Origin: Desulfovibrio sp. OttesenSCG-928-G15
Lineage (GTDB): Bacteria > Desulfobacterota > Desulfovibrionia > Desulfovibrionales > Desulfovibrionaceae
Direction of reading: 5' to 3'
NCBI GenBank assembly: GCA_030266525.1
Contig: JAJDIC010000003.1
Coordinates: 1-57,583, forward strand
DNA length: 57,583 bases
This document shows positions 44,045 through 53,276 of this stretch, one piece after another (the stretch's first letter is position 1; every line of letters begins with the position of its first letter). The notes beneath the pieces were generated by a model. It had not been told where the DNA came from. It did not search any database and saw nothing but the letters and a program-made list of their open reading frames with translations. The position numbers were made by a program, and so were the translations under genes.

Positions 44045-45439
44045 ATGAGCAGTTTTTGGACTACAGCCAGTGGCGACATGAACAGCCGCGTACGCACCAT
44101 CCACATGGTCGGCATCGGCGGAGCCGGGATGAGCGGTATTGCCGAAGTACTGTTAAATCTCGGATATGCCGTGCACGGCTCAGACCTGTCTGAAAGCGCC
44201 CCGGTGCAGCACCTGCGCAAACTCGGCGCGGTTATCGGCATCGGGCATGACGCAAAAAACGTGGGCCAGGCCCACGTGCTGGTCAAGTCCACGGCGGTGC
44301 AGCCGGACAACCCGGAAGTGCTGGCCGCCCAGGAAAAGGGCATTCCCATTATTCCGCGTGCGGAAATGCTTGCCGAATTGATGCGCCTTCGCACCGGCAT
44401 AGCCATTGCCGGAACCCACGGCAAAACCACCACCACCTCTTTTGCGGCGGCAATTTTTGACGAGGCCAGGCTCGACCCCACCGTAATTATCGGCGGCAGG
44501 CTCAACGCCTACGGCACAAACGCCCACCTTGGCGAAGGCAAATACCTGATTGCCGAAGCGGACGAGTCTGACGGCTCTTTCCTTTGCCTTTTCCCGATAA
44601 TCAACATTGTCACCAACGTGGATCTGGACCATCTGGATTTTTACCCGGACCAGCAAAGCATTGACGACGCTTTCGTCCAGTTCATGAACAAGGTGCCCTT
44701 TTACGGCAGCAACGTGGTTTGCGGGGACGACCCCGGCATACGCCGCCTTTTGCCACGGGTGAACCGTCCGATCATTACCTACGGTTTCAGCGCGCGCAAC
44801 GATTTGACAGCGGAAATCCGCTCCCTTGGTGAAAAAAGCGTGTTTGAAGTCAGGCTCAAGGGCATCCGGCTTGGCGAAGTCACCCTTTCCCAACCGGGCA
44901 GGCACAACATCCTGAATGCCCTTGCCGCCATCGGCATTGCCTTGCAGGCAGATATTTCCATTGCCGACTGCATAGCCGCCCTCGGCAAATTCAACGGCGT
45001 GGGTCGGCGCTTTGAGCGCAAAGGCGAGAAAAACGGCGTGCTGGTGGTGGACGATTACGGGCACCACCCGGCAGAAATAGCGGCTACCCTGGCAACTGCC
45101 AAACAGAGCTTCCCGGACAAGCGTCTGGTAGTAGCTTTTCAGCCCCACCGTTTCAGCCGGACCCAGGCCCTGTTCGGTGACTTCTGCAAGGTATTCCAGC
45201 CGGTTGACAAGCTGCTGCTGACAGAAATCTATGCAGCTTCCGAATCGCCCATTCCCGGAGTGAGCGGAGAAAGCCTGGCCCAGGGCATCCGGCAGGTTAC
45301 CGATACCGATGTTACCTACTGCGGCGACTTCGACACCCTGCTCAAAACACTGGATACGGAATTGAAGGAAGGTGACCTGTTCATCACCCTTGGTGCCGGC
45401 AACATCACCACCATAGGACCGCGCTGGCTGGAACGCTGA
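44045..45439 (+). CDS. murC: UDP-MurNAc:L-Ala ligase
   Basis: 464 residues. [17 protein letters not shown] (N-terminal Rossmann), [19 protein letters not shown] (P-loop), [21 protein letters not shown], and C-terminal [12 protein letters not shown] and [16 protein letters not shown]. It makes UDP-MurNAc-L-Ala from the MurB product, the first amino-acid addition. The ATG at 44045 has AGGAAT upstream; the in-frame ATG at residue 12 is a possible shorter start. It is followed by murB with one base between. Confidence 0.96.
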   Translation: MSSFWTTASGDMNSRVRTIHMVGIGGAGMSGIAEVLLNLGYAVHGSDLSESAPVQHLRKLGAVIGIGHDAKNVGQAHVLVKSTAVQPDNPEVLAAQEKGIPIIPRAEMLAELMRLRTGIAIAGTHGKTTTTSFAAAIFDEARLDPTVIIGGRLNAYGTNAHLGEGKYLIAEADESDGSFLCLFPIINIVTNVDLDHLDFYPDQQSIDDAFVQFMNKVPFYGSNVVCGDDPGIRRLLPRVNRPIITYGFSARNDLTAEIRSLGEKSVFEVRLKGIRLGEVTLSQPGRHNILNALAAIGIALQADISIADCIAALGKFNGVGRRFERKGEKNGVLVVDDYGHHPAEIAATLATAKQSFPDKRLVVAFQPHRFSRTQALFGDFCKVFQPVDKLLLTEIYAASESPIPGVSGESLAQGIRQVTDTDVTYCGDFDTLLKTLDTELKEGDLFITLGAGNITTIGPRWLER

Positions 45440-45440
45440 T

Positions 45441-46343
45441 ATGCCCGAACTTGACGACCTGCGCATCCTTAAAGGCCCGAAGCTGGCGGACCGCACCACC
45501 ATTCGGCTTGGCGGCAACGCCATTGCCGAAGTGCTGGTGGACTCGCCCGATTCTTTCGAGCATCTGCCGCAAGCCCTGTCCCGCCTTGGCGGCAGCATGC
45601 GCCTTTTGGGAGAAGGCAGCAACATCATCGCCGGTGACGGCGATTTGCCCATCGTCATTGTAAGCAAAACGCACAGTTTTGAACCAACAGTGCGCGAAGA
45701 GGACGCTACGGGGCGGGTGCTGCTGAAGGTAGACGCGGGCATGCGCCTGCCCGCCCTGCTGCGCGTTGCAGCCTCAATAGGCCTTTCCGGGCTGGAAGGG
45801 CTGACCGGCGTACCCGGAAGCGTTGGCGGCTCCTTTGCCATGAACGCCGGTTCCTACGGCGTTTCCATGGCCGATTGCGTCAGCTCTGTGGAGCTTTTTT
45901 CGCCTTCAACCGGCTTTGTCAGCAGGCAGGCTGCGGACTTCCACTTTGCTTACCGCAGTTGCGCGCTGCCGGATTGTCCGGATTGGTTCATGGTTTCTTC
46001 CGTCACCTTTGCCCTGCAAAAGGCGGACAAGGAAACGATCCGCGCAGCCATGAAAGCCAATTATCGCAAAAAGCAAAGCACGCAGCCGGTTACGGCCAAA
46101 AGTGCGGGCTGCGTATTCAAAAACCCGGCCCAGGGTGTTTCGGCGGGCAAGCTTTTGGACGAAGCCGGGTTGAAAGGCAAAACACTGGGTGGAATGCGCT
46201 TTTCGCCCATGCATGCCAACTTTCTTGTCAATGAAGGGGGCGGTACATACGCCGCAGCCTTTGACATGCTGGAGCTGGCCAGGGAAACCATTTTGTCGCG
46301 CTTCGGGCACAGGCTTGAGCTTGAGGTACGCTTATGGCCTTAA
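45441..46343 (+). CDS. murB: UDP-N-acetylenolpyruvoylglucosamine reductase
   Basis: 300 residues, FAD-binding type. RTTIRLGGNAIAEVLVDS, RLLGEGSNIIAGDG (FAD pyrophosphate), GLEGLTGVPGSVGGSFAMNA, then KSAGCVFKNPAQGVSAGKLL, GLKGKTLGGMRFSPMHANFLVN. The C-terminal Glu of the active site lies in LELEVRLWP. The position that donates a proton in E. coli MurB is a serine (GSFFKNP type); here it reads GCVFKNP, so cysteine takes its place. It reduces the enolpyruvyl group with NADPH to give UDP-MurNAc. It overlaps ftsQ by 10 bp. Confidence 0.95.
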   Translation: MPELDDLRILKGPKLADRTTIRLGGNAIAEVLVDSPDSFEHLPQALSRLGGSMRLLGEGSNIIAGDGDLPIVIVSKTHSFEPTVREEDATGRVLLKVDAGMRLPALLRVAASIGLSGLEGLTGVPGSVGGSFAMNAGSYGVSMADCVSSVELFSPSTGFVSRQAADFHFAYRSCALPDCPDWFMVSSVTFALQKADKETIRAAMKANYRKKQSTQPVTAKSAGCVFKNPAQGVSAGKLLDEAGLKGKTLGGMRFSPMHANFLVNEGGGTYAAAFDMLELARETILSRFGHRLELEVRLWP

Positions 46344-47221
46344 AAACCGCCAGGCCTGCCAAAAATACGCGCAAAGTGCCCCTTTCTCGTGGCAACACAA
46401 GACAGGTTCGCAATGTACGCAAGATCCCGGCAAGGGAAAAACAGCCGTTTTCCTTTCCCTGGGAAGGCGTAAAACAATTTTTTATTACAACTTTTTCCAT
46501 AGCCGGAGCCCTTGCAATCGTTGCGGGCGTAAGCGCTGGCCTGTTTTATGGCTATAATTCCCTGATGAAGGGCGAATATTTTGCCTTGAAGACTCTAGAA
46601 ATTCAGGGTAACTCTAGAATCTCTTCTAGAGAAATTCTAGAGGCAGCCGATTTGACAGAAGGCGGAAACACGCTGGCCCTGTCCATTGACAAGGTGGAAG
46701 AAGCGCTCAAGCACCATCCCTGGGTCAAGTCGGTATCGGTGCAGCGCGTATTGCCGAGCACCCTGCTTATTGGTGTGGAAGAAAAAATTCCGGCGTTCTG
46801 GATGCTGCATGAGGGCAAACTCCATTACACCGACGGCAACGGAAAAATTATTGCGCCTGTGGAGCCGGGCAAGTTTGCCTCTTTGCCCGCCCTTGAAGTT
46901 GAAGCCGGTGCGGAAGAAGCGCTTGGCGCTTTGCCGGACCTGATCAAAAGCCTCAACGAATCACGTTTGCCGGTGAATATGTCTTCGGTCAGTCTTGTGC
47001 GCCTTTCCGCCGCGCGCGGCCTGGAAGTGTTTATTGACGAATCAAATTTGAAGCTGTCCATCGGCCTTGAAGAATGGGTTCCCAACTTGAAGCGTCTTTG
47101 CCTTACCCTGACAGATTTGGTCAGGAGAAGTGAAATCAAGGACATACAGGAAATAAAGGCCCAGGGAAGCAACGTCTGGGTGCAAACCCGCACCCATTTT
47201 GCAGATCACGTTCAAGGGTGA
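46334..47221 (+). CDS. ftsQ: Cell division protein FtsQ (POTRA domain)
   Basis: 295 residues. A ~50-residue basic cytoplasmic N-terminus, one membrane helix (~51-73), then the POTRA domain (FALKTLEIQGNSRISSREIL, NTLALSIDKVEEALKHHPWV, SVQRVLPSTLLIGVEEKIPA) and the beta domain. FtsQ organises FtsB/FtsL at the septum. The POTRA-coding part holds a tight cluster of four TCTAGA sites, which forces AGA codons for arginine in two of them. It overlaps murB, and no ddl lies between, unlike in E. coli. Confidence 0.93.
   Translation: MALKTARPAKNTRKVPLSRGNTRQVRNVRKIPAREKQPFSFPWEGVKQFFITTFSIAGALAIVAGVSAGLFYGYNSLMKGEYFALKTLEIQGNSRISSREILEAADLTEGGNTLALSIDKVEEALKHHPWVKSVSVQRVLPSTLLIGVEEKIPAFWMLHEGKLHYTDGNGKIIAPVEPGKFASLPALEVEAGAEEALGALPDLIKSLNESRLPVNMSSVSLVRLSAARGLEVFIDESNLKLSIGLEEWVPNLKRLCLTLTDLVRRSEIKDIQEIKAQGSNVWVQTRTHFADHVQG
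46594..46641. repeat. Cluster of four TCTAGA palindromes inside ftsQ
   Basis: TCTAGA at 46594, 46613, 46625 and 46636. The middle pair extends to a 7-bp inverted repeat (CTCTAGA ... TCTAGAG). CTAG is usually a rare tetramer in GC-rich bacterial genomes, so four in 48 bp is unexpected by chance. Confidence 0.8.
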
Positions 47222-47224
47222 ATT

Positions 47225-47428
47225 ATGGGCAGACTTCCCTGGATATCATGGGGCATTACGCCCCGCACCGGCGGCCGGAAAACCCCTCCTGCAATCGAAG
47301 CGCAGGACGATGTGGAACGGTACCCGCCGGCATGGCTTGAAAGTATACGGAGCAAACCCGGCTCCACCGCCAAGAACGAGGCGCGCGGCAAGCGCGAGGA
47401 GAGGGCAAGATGGCAAAGGCTGACCTGA
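47225..47428 (+). CDS. Small basic protein between ftsQ and ftsA, unknown
   Basis: 67 residues, rich in Arg, Lys and Pro (MGRLPWISWGITPRTGGRK at the N-terminus). An AGGGTG SD overlaps the ftsQ stop, 7 bp before the ATG, and the frame runs 19 bp into ftsA. The spacing would couple ftsQ, this ORF and ftsA, filling a gap that otherwise breaks a very compact operon. No domain or membrane segment is seen. It may instead be a leader whose translation opens the ftsA start. Moderate to low confidence. Confidence 0.4.
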   Translation: MGRLPWISWGITPRTGGRKTPPAIEAQDDVERYPPAWLESIRSKPGSTAKNEARGKREERARWQRLT

Positions 47429-48639
47429 TAATCGGACTCGACATAGGCACCACCAAGATTTGCGTTGTGGTTGGTGAAGCCACGGAAGACGGGGTGGATG
47501 TAGTCGGCATTGGCACCAGCCCCTCTACAGGCCTGCGCAAAGGTGTGGTCGTCAATATCGAGGAAACGGTCAAATCCATCCAGAAGGCGCTTGAAGAGGC
47601 CGAGCTTATGGCCGGTTGCGCCATACGTTCCGTGTATGCGGGCATAGCGGGCAGCCACATCAAGGGCTTCAACAGCCATGGCGTCATTGCCGTAAAAGGC
47701 GGCGAAGTTACCCAGCGCGATGTGGATCGCGCCCTGGAAGCCGCCAGTGCCGTTGCCATTCCCCTTGACCGCGAGGTTATTCACACCCTGCCCCAGGAAT
47801 TTATCGTAGACGACCAGCGGGGTATCATTCACCCGCTCGGCATGGCCGGGGTGCGCCTTGAGGTGAAGGTGCACATCGTTACCGGGGCCGTTACCAGCGC
47901 CCAGAACATTGTCCGTTCCTGCCACAGAAGCAATCTGGATGTTTCGGATATCGTTCTTGAGTCACTGGCCTCAGCCAAGGCCGTGCTTACCGAAGAAGAG
48001 CGCGAACTCGGCGTCGCCCTGGTGGATCTTGGCGGCGGCACAACAGATATCGCCATTTTCGCCAACGACACAATAAAACACACCGGCGTTCTGGCTCTTG
48101 GCGGCCAGAATCTGACAAACGACATCGCCTTTGGCCTGCGCACCCCCATGGTCAGCGCAGAGCGAATCAAGGTCAAATACGGCTGCGCCATGGTCAACCT
48201 TGTGGGCATGGATGAAGTGATTGAAGTGCCTACCGTTGGCGGGCGCGAGCCGCGCCGCCTTTCCCGGCAGCTGCTTGCGGAAATATGCCAGCCGCGCATG
48301 GAAGAAGTGCTCGATCTTGTGGATCAGGAGCTTACCCGCTCCGGCTGCAAGCACCTGATTGGCGCAGGAGTTGTACTGACTGGCGGCTCTGCCCTGATTG
48401 ACGGCTGTCAGGAGCTGGGCGAGCAAATTTTCAATCTGCCTACCCGCGTTGGGTACCCGCGCAACGTAGGGGGGCTTAAGGACGTGGTCAACAGCCCGAA
48501 ATACGCCACCGCCGTGGGTCTTTTGTGCTACGGCGCAGAAAAGGAGGGCGTGGAACAGCGCAAGTTCCGCGCACAGGACGAGAACGTGCTGGACCGCGTG
48601 TTTTCACGCATGAAGAAGTGGTTTGTGGATATTACATAA
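47410..48639 (+). CDS. ftsA: Cell division actin homologue FtsA
   Basis: 409 residues. Actin-fold nucleotide motifs: IIGLDIGTTKICVVVGE (phosphate 1), VALVDLGGGTTDIAIF (phosphate 2) and GVVLTGGSALIDG (adenosine). The 1C subdomain (YAGIAGSHIKGFNSHGVIAV) is typical of FtsA. A C-terminal amphipathic helix (VFSRMKKWFVDIT) anchors it to the membrane, where it tethers FtsZ. A strong GAGGAGAGGG SD precedes ATG 47410. ftsZ follows after 120 bp. Confidence 0.97.
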   Translation: MAKADLIIGLDIGTTKICVVVGEATEDGVDVVGIGTSPSTGLRKGVVVNIEETVKSIQKALEEAELMAGCAIRSVYAGIAGSHIKGFNSHGVIAVKGGEVTQRDVDRALEAASAVAIPLDREVIHTLPQEFIVDDQRGIIHPLGMAGVRLEVKVHIVTGAVTSAQNIVRSCHRSNLDVSDIVLESLASAKAVLTEEERELGVALVDLGGGTTDIAIFANDTIKHTGVLALGGQNLTNDIAFGLRTPMVSAERIKVKYGCAMVNLVGMDEVIEVPTVGGREPRRLSRQLLAEICQPRMEEVLDLVDQELTRSGCKHLIGAGVVLTGGSALIDGCQELGEQIFNLPTRVGYPRNVGGLKDVVNSPKYATAVGLLCYGAEKEGVEQRKFRAQDENVLDRVFSRMKKWFVDIT

Positions 48640-48759
48640 TGCCGATTACCGGCGGCAAAGCTAACCCGCCGATTGTATTTTGTTTCAAGAATTACGGTTT
48701 TGAACGGAATCAGAACCGGTCCGGCCAACCGGACATATCAAAGGCAAGGAGAGAGGCAA

Positions 48760-50046
48760 ATGGCATTGGAATTTGAAATCGAGGCAAAAGAAAACGCAAA
48801 AATCAAAGTCGTCGGCGTGGGCGGCGGCGGCGGGAACGCCGTAAACAACATGATCTCCTCGGAGTTGCTGGGAGTCACGTTTATTTCCGCCAACACAGAC
48901 GTGCAGGCGCTTGGCAGATCGCTTGCCGAACACAAGATCCAGATCGGGGCCAAACTGACCAAAGGCCTCGGTGCGGGCGCCAACCCGAGAGTAGGCTGCG
49001 AAGCCGCCCTGGAGAGCATTGAGCAAATAAAGGCCGCCATCGGCGAAGCAGACATGGTGTTTGTAACCGCAGGCATGGGCGGCGGCACGGGCACGGGCGC
49101 AGCCCCGGTAATTGCCCAGGCTGCCAAGGAAATGGGCATTCTGACCGTTGGCGTTGTGACCAAACCCTTCTTCTTTGAAGGTAAAAAGCGCCTGGAATCA
49201 GCCGAAGCGGGTATTGAAGAATTCCGCAGACACGTAGACAGCCTGATTACCATTCCCAACGACAGGCTGCTCCAGCTTGCGCCGAAAAAAGCGAAGTTTG
49301 ACGAAATGCTGAAAAAGGCCGACGAAGTGCTCTACTACGCAGTCAAGGGTATTTCCGATCTTATTCTCGTAACCGGCCTTATCAACCTCGACTTTGCGGA
49401 CGTTCGCACGGTCATGAGCGAATCGGGACTGGCCATGATGGGCACCGGCATTGCAACAGGCGAAACCCGCGCCCGCGAAGCCGCCCTGAAAGCCATTACC
49501 AGCCCGCTGCTTGAAGGCGTATCCATTGACGGTGCACGCCAGGTGCTCATGAACATCACCTGCGGACCAGACCTTGGTATCGACGAAGTGTCGGAAGCTG
49601 CCAGCATCGTGTCCGAAGCTGCGCACGACGACGTGCACGTCATCTTCGGCACGGTTACAGACGACACCATCGGCGACGAACTGCGCATCACGGTTATTGC
49701 CACCGGCATTGACAGCGGCGTTTCCGCGCAGCCGGTCAAAACAGCCACGGTTACCCAACTGCGCACAACGCCCCCCCCGCAGCACACACCCGCGCCGGTC
49801 GACCCGCAGCCCACGCACCGCATGCCCCAGGGCCTGAACACCGTGGACGAAAACCTGCAACGCGCCCTGTCTGCCAGGCAGAACACGCCTCCCGGCAATC
49901 TGAACGTGCCCACGTATCTGCGTAAGCCCGCGCCCGGAATACCCAGCGCACCCCGCGCAAGCGCGCACGCGCCCGGCGAAGACGATTTCATTTTCGATGA
50001 AGACGATTTTGAAACGCCTTCCTTTATCCGCAAGCAGGCGAATTAA
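48760..50046 (+). CDS. ftsZ: Cell division tubulin homologue FtsZ
   Basis: 428 residues. [16 protein letters not shown], the GTP signature [21 protein letters not shown], and the T7 region [13 protein letters not shown] ~90-residue Pro/Thr-rich linker leads to the C-terminal peptide [14 protein letters not shown] that binds FtsA. It builds the cytokinetic ring. ATG 48760 has AGGAGAG; the upstream open frame is the ftsA-ftsZ spacer. Last gene of the cluster. Confidence 0.98.
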   Translation: MALEFEIEAKENAKIKVVGVGGGGGNAVNNMISSELLGVTFISANTDVQALGRSLAEHKIQIGAKLTKGLGAGANPRVGCEAALESIEQIKAAIGEADMVFVTAGMGGGTGTGAAPVIAQAAKEMGILTVGVVTKPFFFEGKKRLESAEAGIEEFRRHVDSLITIPNDRLLQLAPKKAKFDEMLKKADEVLYYAVKGISDLILVTGLINLDFADVRTVMSESGLAMMGTGIATGETRAREAALKAITSPLLEGVSIDGARQVLMNITCGPDLGIDEVSEAASIVSEAAHDDVHVIFGTVTDDTIGDELRITVIATGIDSGVSAQPVKTATVTQLRTTPPPQHTPAPVDPQPTHRMPQGLNTVDENLQRALSARQNTPPGNLNVPTYLRKPAPGIPSAPRASAHAPGEDDFIFDEDDFETPSFIRKQAN

Positions 50047-50317
50047 CGGCCCGCGACGATGCATGAAAACGCTGCGCTGGCCTTTGCGGCATAATGCAGC
50101 TGTAAAAACACGCCCACCGCACAAGGCAAGCCTTGCGCTTGGGTGCTCACAAGAATTTGCCGGGTAACCCGTGTGGAGCAGTATCCTGTTTTCAGTGAAA
50201 ACACGCTCTGCACGAACATAACCGCAAATTCAAGGAATTGTCTCCACACCTTGCCGTGGAGACTCCGGTAGCGACAGGGCGCGTAAGCGCCGCGTCCCTC
50301 TTGCTGCTGTTACGGGT

Positions 50318-50363
50318 AAAGCCCTCCGAAGCTGTCTTGCCTCAGACGGTTTCGGGGGGCTTT
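50318..50363. terminator. Large hairpin, possible end of dcw transcript
   Basis: AAAGCCCTCCGAA pairs with TTCGGGGGGCTTT (13 bp with one G-U), with an inner GTCT/AGAC stem. Only three T residues follow on the plus strand, so termination is uncertain. Confidence 0.45.
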
Positions 50364-50398
50364 GTGGTGTGCGAGGGGGCTTTGTGGTGTGCGGGGGG
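50355..50398. repeat. 20-bp tandem repeat, 2.4 copies
   Basis: GGGGGCTTTGTGGTGTGCGA (50355-50374), GGGGGCTTTGTGGTGTGCGG (50375-50394), then a partial GGGGGCCTTTGT. The minus strand reads CACACCACAAAGCCCCC. It overlaps the right arm of the hairpin at 50318-50363. Confidence 0.75.
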
Positions 50399-50677
50399 CC
50401 TTTGTCAGCCTGCTCCGGCAACCGTGTGGCGGACGGTTCTTCCTGGTTTCGCCTTTCTTTGCTCCCGGCCTTCCCTGACCTTCCCGTCTTTCGCATCTTT
50501 TCCCTTGTCTTTCCCGCTTCCGATAATTTTGTCGTTTTCTTGCAAGAATGGCTTCCCCTTTTTTCCCCGGTATACTATTAGTTGGAATGAGACTCTTCCG
50601 GCATTGCTTCCTGCCCTTCCTGTCTTTCCCGAAGCATGTACCCGGAAAAAGCCGTAACCAGCACCGAGGTAAGGACG

Positions 50678-52963
50678 ATGGCAGACTCATACCAGCCAAA
50701 GCTTGGCGCACAGGCGCAAAACCCCGCATTTACCAACGCCGGCGCAAAAAAAGACCAACAATACCGCTGGAATTTGCACACACAGCCTTCTATTTCCAGC
50801 GTTGCCACCTGGGAATGGGACATTGCCAACGGGGTGTGCCGTTACTCGCCCGAATGGGCAGAAATTGTCGGCTCCAGGCCGGATGAGGGCGACAACACCT
50901 ACAACTGGTCCTGGTGGTCCGGTCATATGCACATGGACGAAATGCCCATGGTACTGGACATTCACCGTCACTTCTTCCAGGGAGAATACGAAGAAGCCGA
51001 AATCGTCCACCGGCTCAGACGACCGGACGGCAGGTGGATTCGCCTTTTGAGCCGGGGCGCGGTATCCAAATGGAACGAAGACGGCACCCCGGCCATCATG
51101 TCCGGCCTGTCGCTGGATATTTCCCACCTTGACTTGCAACCGCCCCTGCCGGACACGGCAGCCTCCGTCCAGTCAGGCCGGGCGTACTGCGGCAAAGAAA
51201 TTTCTCCCGCGCAGCAATTCGCCCTTGAGCGCAACAGTTTCATGATTTTGCACCAGTTCACCCACATGGAGCGGGCCAGTATTGACGAACTGATGCATTA
51301 TACGCTGACCAGCATAGCACAGCTCACCGACAGCCCGAACTGCCTGCTGTTCTTTCCCAGCGAAAGCGATTTCTATACCGGGCACCTCCTTTACGCCCAC
51401 CCGCAAGGCAAGCAGCACGGGCTGTTCCCCAAAGAAAGCCTGCCGGAAGTGCTCGCAACACTCATCGACGACCCGACAAGCTACACCGAAGGCCGCATTG
51501 TCAACGGCGACGGGCAAACACCCGTCTTTGTACTGGACAAGACCAACACACCGCTAATGCGCTACCTGCTCGTGCCCATTCTTGAAGAAGGGCGCGTAGT
51601 CTGCCTCGCCGGGGTGAGCAACAAGGCGCAGCCATACACCGAGTCAGACTTGCAGCAGGTACAGACGGTTCTCAATAATGCCTGGCTGATTTTGCGCCGC
51701 CACCTGCATATTCAGGAACTGAAGCAAGCCAAGGAAACAGCGGAAGCCGCCAACAAGGCCAAAAACGAATTTCTGGCCAACATCAGCCACGAAATGCGTA
51801 CCCCGCTGAACGGCCTGCTCTCCATGCTCCAACTGCTGGAAGATTTTCCCATGCAGGAACCGCAGCGCGAGTTTCTGGAAACCGCCCGTCTTTCCGGCAA
51901 CTCGCTGAAATATATTATTTCCGACATTCTTGACTTTGCCCGTATAGAATCCGGCAAGCTCCAGCTGACCCTGGCCCCCTTTGACTTCAAATCGACCATC
52001 CTCTCCAGTCTGCGCCTGTTCCACAAGGAGGCGGAAGAAAAAAAACTCACCTTTTCAACGACCATAGACCCGGACATTCCGGATATTCTCATCGGCGACG
52101 TTACAAGAATCCGGCAAATCCTCTTCAACCTGCTGGGCAATTCACTCAAGTTCACCCATACGGGCGGCATTGGCGCGGCCTGTTCCCTTTTGCCTTCCGA
52201 CAACCCGGAAATTGTACGCATCATGCTGCGCGTATATGATACCGGCATAGGCATTCCCCCGGACAAGCAGGGACAACTCTTTCAGGCCTTCACTCAGGTG
52301 GAAAGCTTTTACACCAAAACCCAGCCCGGTACCGGGCTTGGTTTGAGCATTGTAAAACGCCTTGTTGCAATGATGCACGGCGACGTTTCGCTGGAAAGCG
52401 AACCCGGCAAGGGCACCACGGTTTCCTGTGTCCTGGAGTTGGCACAGGCCAAAGCTTCCAGCCTGCTGCACGGCGTGTCGGGAAAAAGAAAAGCCGCAAG
52501 CCCGGAACGCCCGCTGGATATCCTGATTGCGGAAGATGACGCTGTGGGCCGTTTTGCCTTGCGCGTATTTCTTGAACGCATGGGCCACCGGGTTGTTGCC
52601 GTGAACAACGGCATGGAGGCGCTGGAAGCCCTACGCCTGTACCCCTTCCACTGCCTGTTCACCGACATCCAGATGCCGGAAATGGACGGACTTACCCTGG
52701 CCCGAAGAATCAGGGACAACAAGGCAGACAGCATAGTCCCGTCTGAAAACGTCCGCGCTCTGGTGCGGCGCGTCTTTCCCCATACGGAAAACACTCTGCG
52801 CAATATTGATCCTGCTCTTGCAATCATTGCAGTCAGTGCGCACACAATGGCAGGAGACAAGGAACGCTTTCTGCAGCAGGGAGTCCACTTTTTCATAGGC
52901 AAGCCCATCGCCCGCGAACAGCTTGATTTGGCCTTGGAGGCTGTTGCAAAACAAATGGACTGA
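50678..52963 (+). CDS. Soluble PAS-GAF hybrid histidine kinase
   Basis: 761 residues from ATG 50678 (AAGGA SD; an upstream ATG at 50636 has none). PAS (~38-150, WEWDIANGVCRYSPEWAEIV), GAF (~185-330), HisKA with NISHEMRTPLN near 368, HATPase with NLLGNSLKF and GTGLGLSIVKRL, and a receiver (ILIAEDDAVGRFAL, LFTDIQMPEMDG, IIAVSAHTM) with the phospho-Asp near 662. No membrane segment is seen, so the signal is cytoplasmic. The receiver has an insertion of about 30 residues before IIAVSAH. It lies alone after the dcw cluster; its partner is unknown. Confidence 0.92.
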   Translation: MADSYQPKLGAQAQNPAFTNAGAKKDQQYRWNLHTQPSISSVATWEWDIANGVCRYSPEWAEIVGSRPDEGDNTYNWSWWSGHMHMDEMPMVLDIHRHFFQGEYEEAEIVHRLRRPDGRWIRLLSRGAVSKWNEDGTPAIMSGLSLDISHLDLQPPLPDTAASVQSGRAYCGKEISPAQQFALERNSFMILHQFTHMERASIDELMHYTLTSIAQLTDSPNCLLFFPSESDFYTGHLLYAHPQGKQHGLFPKESLPEVLATLIDDPTSYTEGRIVNGDGQTPVFVLDKTNTPLMRYLLVPILEEGRVVCLAGVSNKAQPYTESDLQQVQTVLNNAWLILRRHLHIQELKQAKETAEAANKAKNEFLANISHEMRTPLNGLLSMLQLLEDFPMQEPQREFLETARLSGNSLKYIISDILDFARIESGKLQLTLAPFDFKSTILSSLRLFHKEAEEKKLTFSTTIDPDIPDILIGDVTRIRQILFNLLGNSLKFTHTGGIGAACSLLPSDNPEIVRIMLRVYDTGIGIPPDKQGQLFQAFTQVESFYTKTQPGTGLGLSIVKRLVAMMHGDVSLESEPGKGTTVSCVLELAQAKASSLLHGVSGKRKAASPERPLDILIAEDDAVGRFALRVFLERMGHRVVAVNNGMEALEALRLYPFHCLFTDIQMPEMDGLTLARRIRDNKADSIVPSENVRALVRRVFPHTENTLRNIDPALAIIAVSAHTMAGDKERFLQQGVHFFIGKPIAREQLDLALEAVAKQMD

Positions 52964-53276
52964 ACGCACGGCAAACTGCTTTTGCCGAAAATTCTACTGA
53001 CATTCCACGCGAGCATGAATACCTGTCTCTCAAAACGCCATTATGCATAGAGAACCGCTGATTACATAAAAATGTACCGCAAAATGATACAACGCGTATT
53101 GCTATAAAAACATTTCACATCTTACTTCTTATGCTTCCATAGAGCAAAAACCCGATATCACGGGGATGACAATGTTCATTCCGCATGGTATGGGTGTTGT
53201 CGCTTTTTATCCGAAATCAGGCGATATGAGGGGGTAGCGTCATATGCGCCTTTGCCATAACTGTGCGGTTTTATAG
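52964..53276. other. Intergenic region between the two kinases
   Basis: About 310 bp, AT-rich. It contains ACAT-AAAA-ATGT and GCTATAAAA near 53102 (possible -10) but no well-spaced -35 that I can defend. No gene or strong terminator seen. Confidence 0.4.

Larger units (their letters stand above)
50047..50677. other. Long gap after ftsZ with hairpins and a tandem repeat
   Basis: About 630 bp. It contains a perfect 8-bp hairpin (GTCTCCAC at 50240-50247 with GTGGAGAC at 50256-50263), a larger hairpin at 50318-50363 and a 20-bp tandem repeat at 50355-50398. No ORF on either strand looks real; those present follow the repeat composition. A TATACT -10-like site lies near 50571, without a properly spaced -35. 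Confidence 0.55.
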
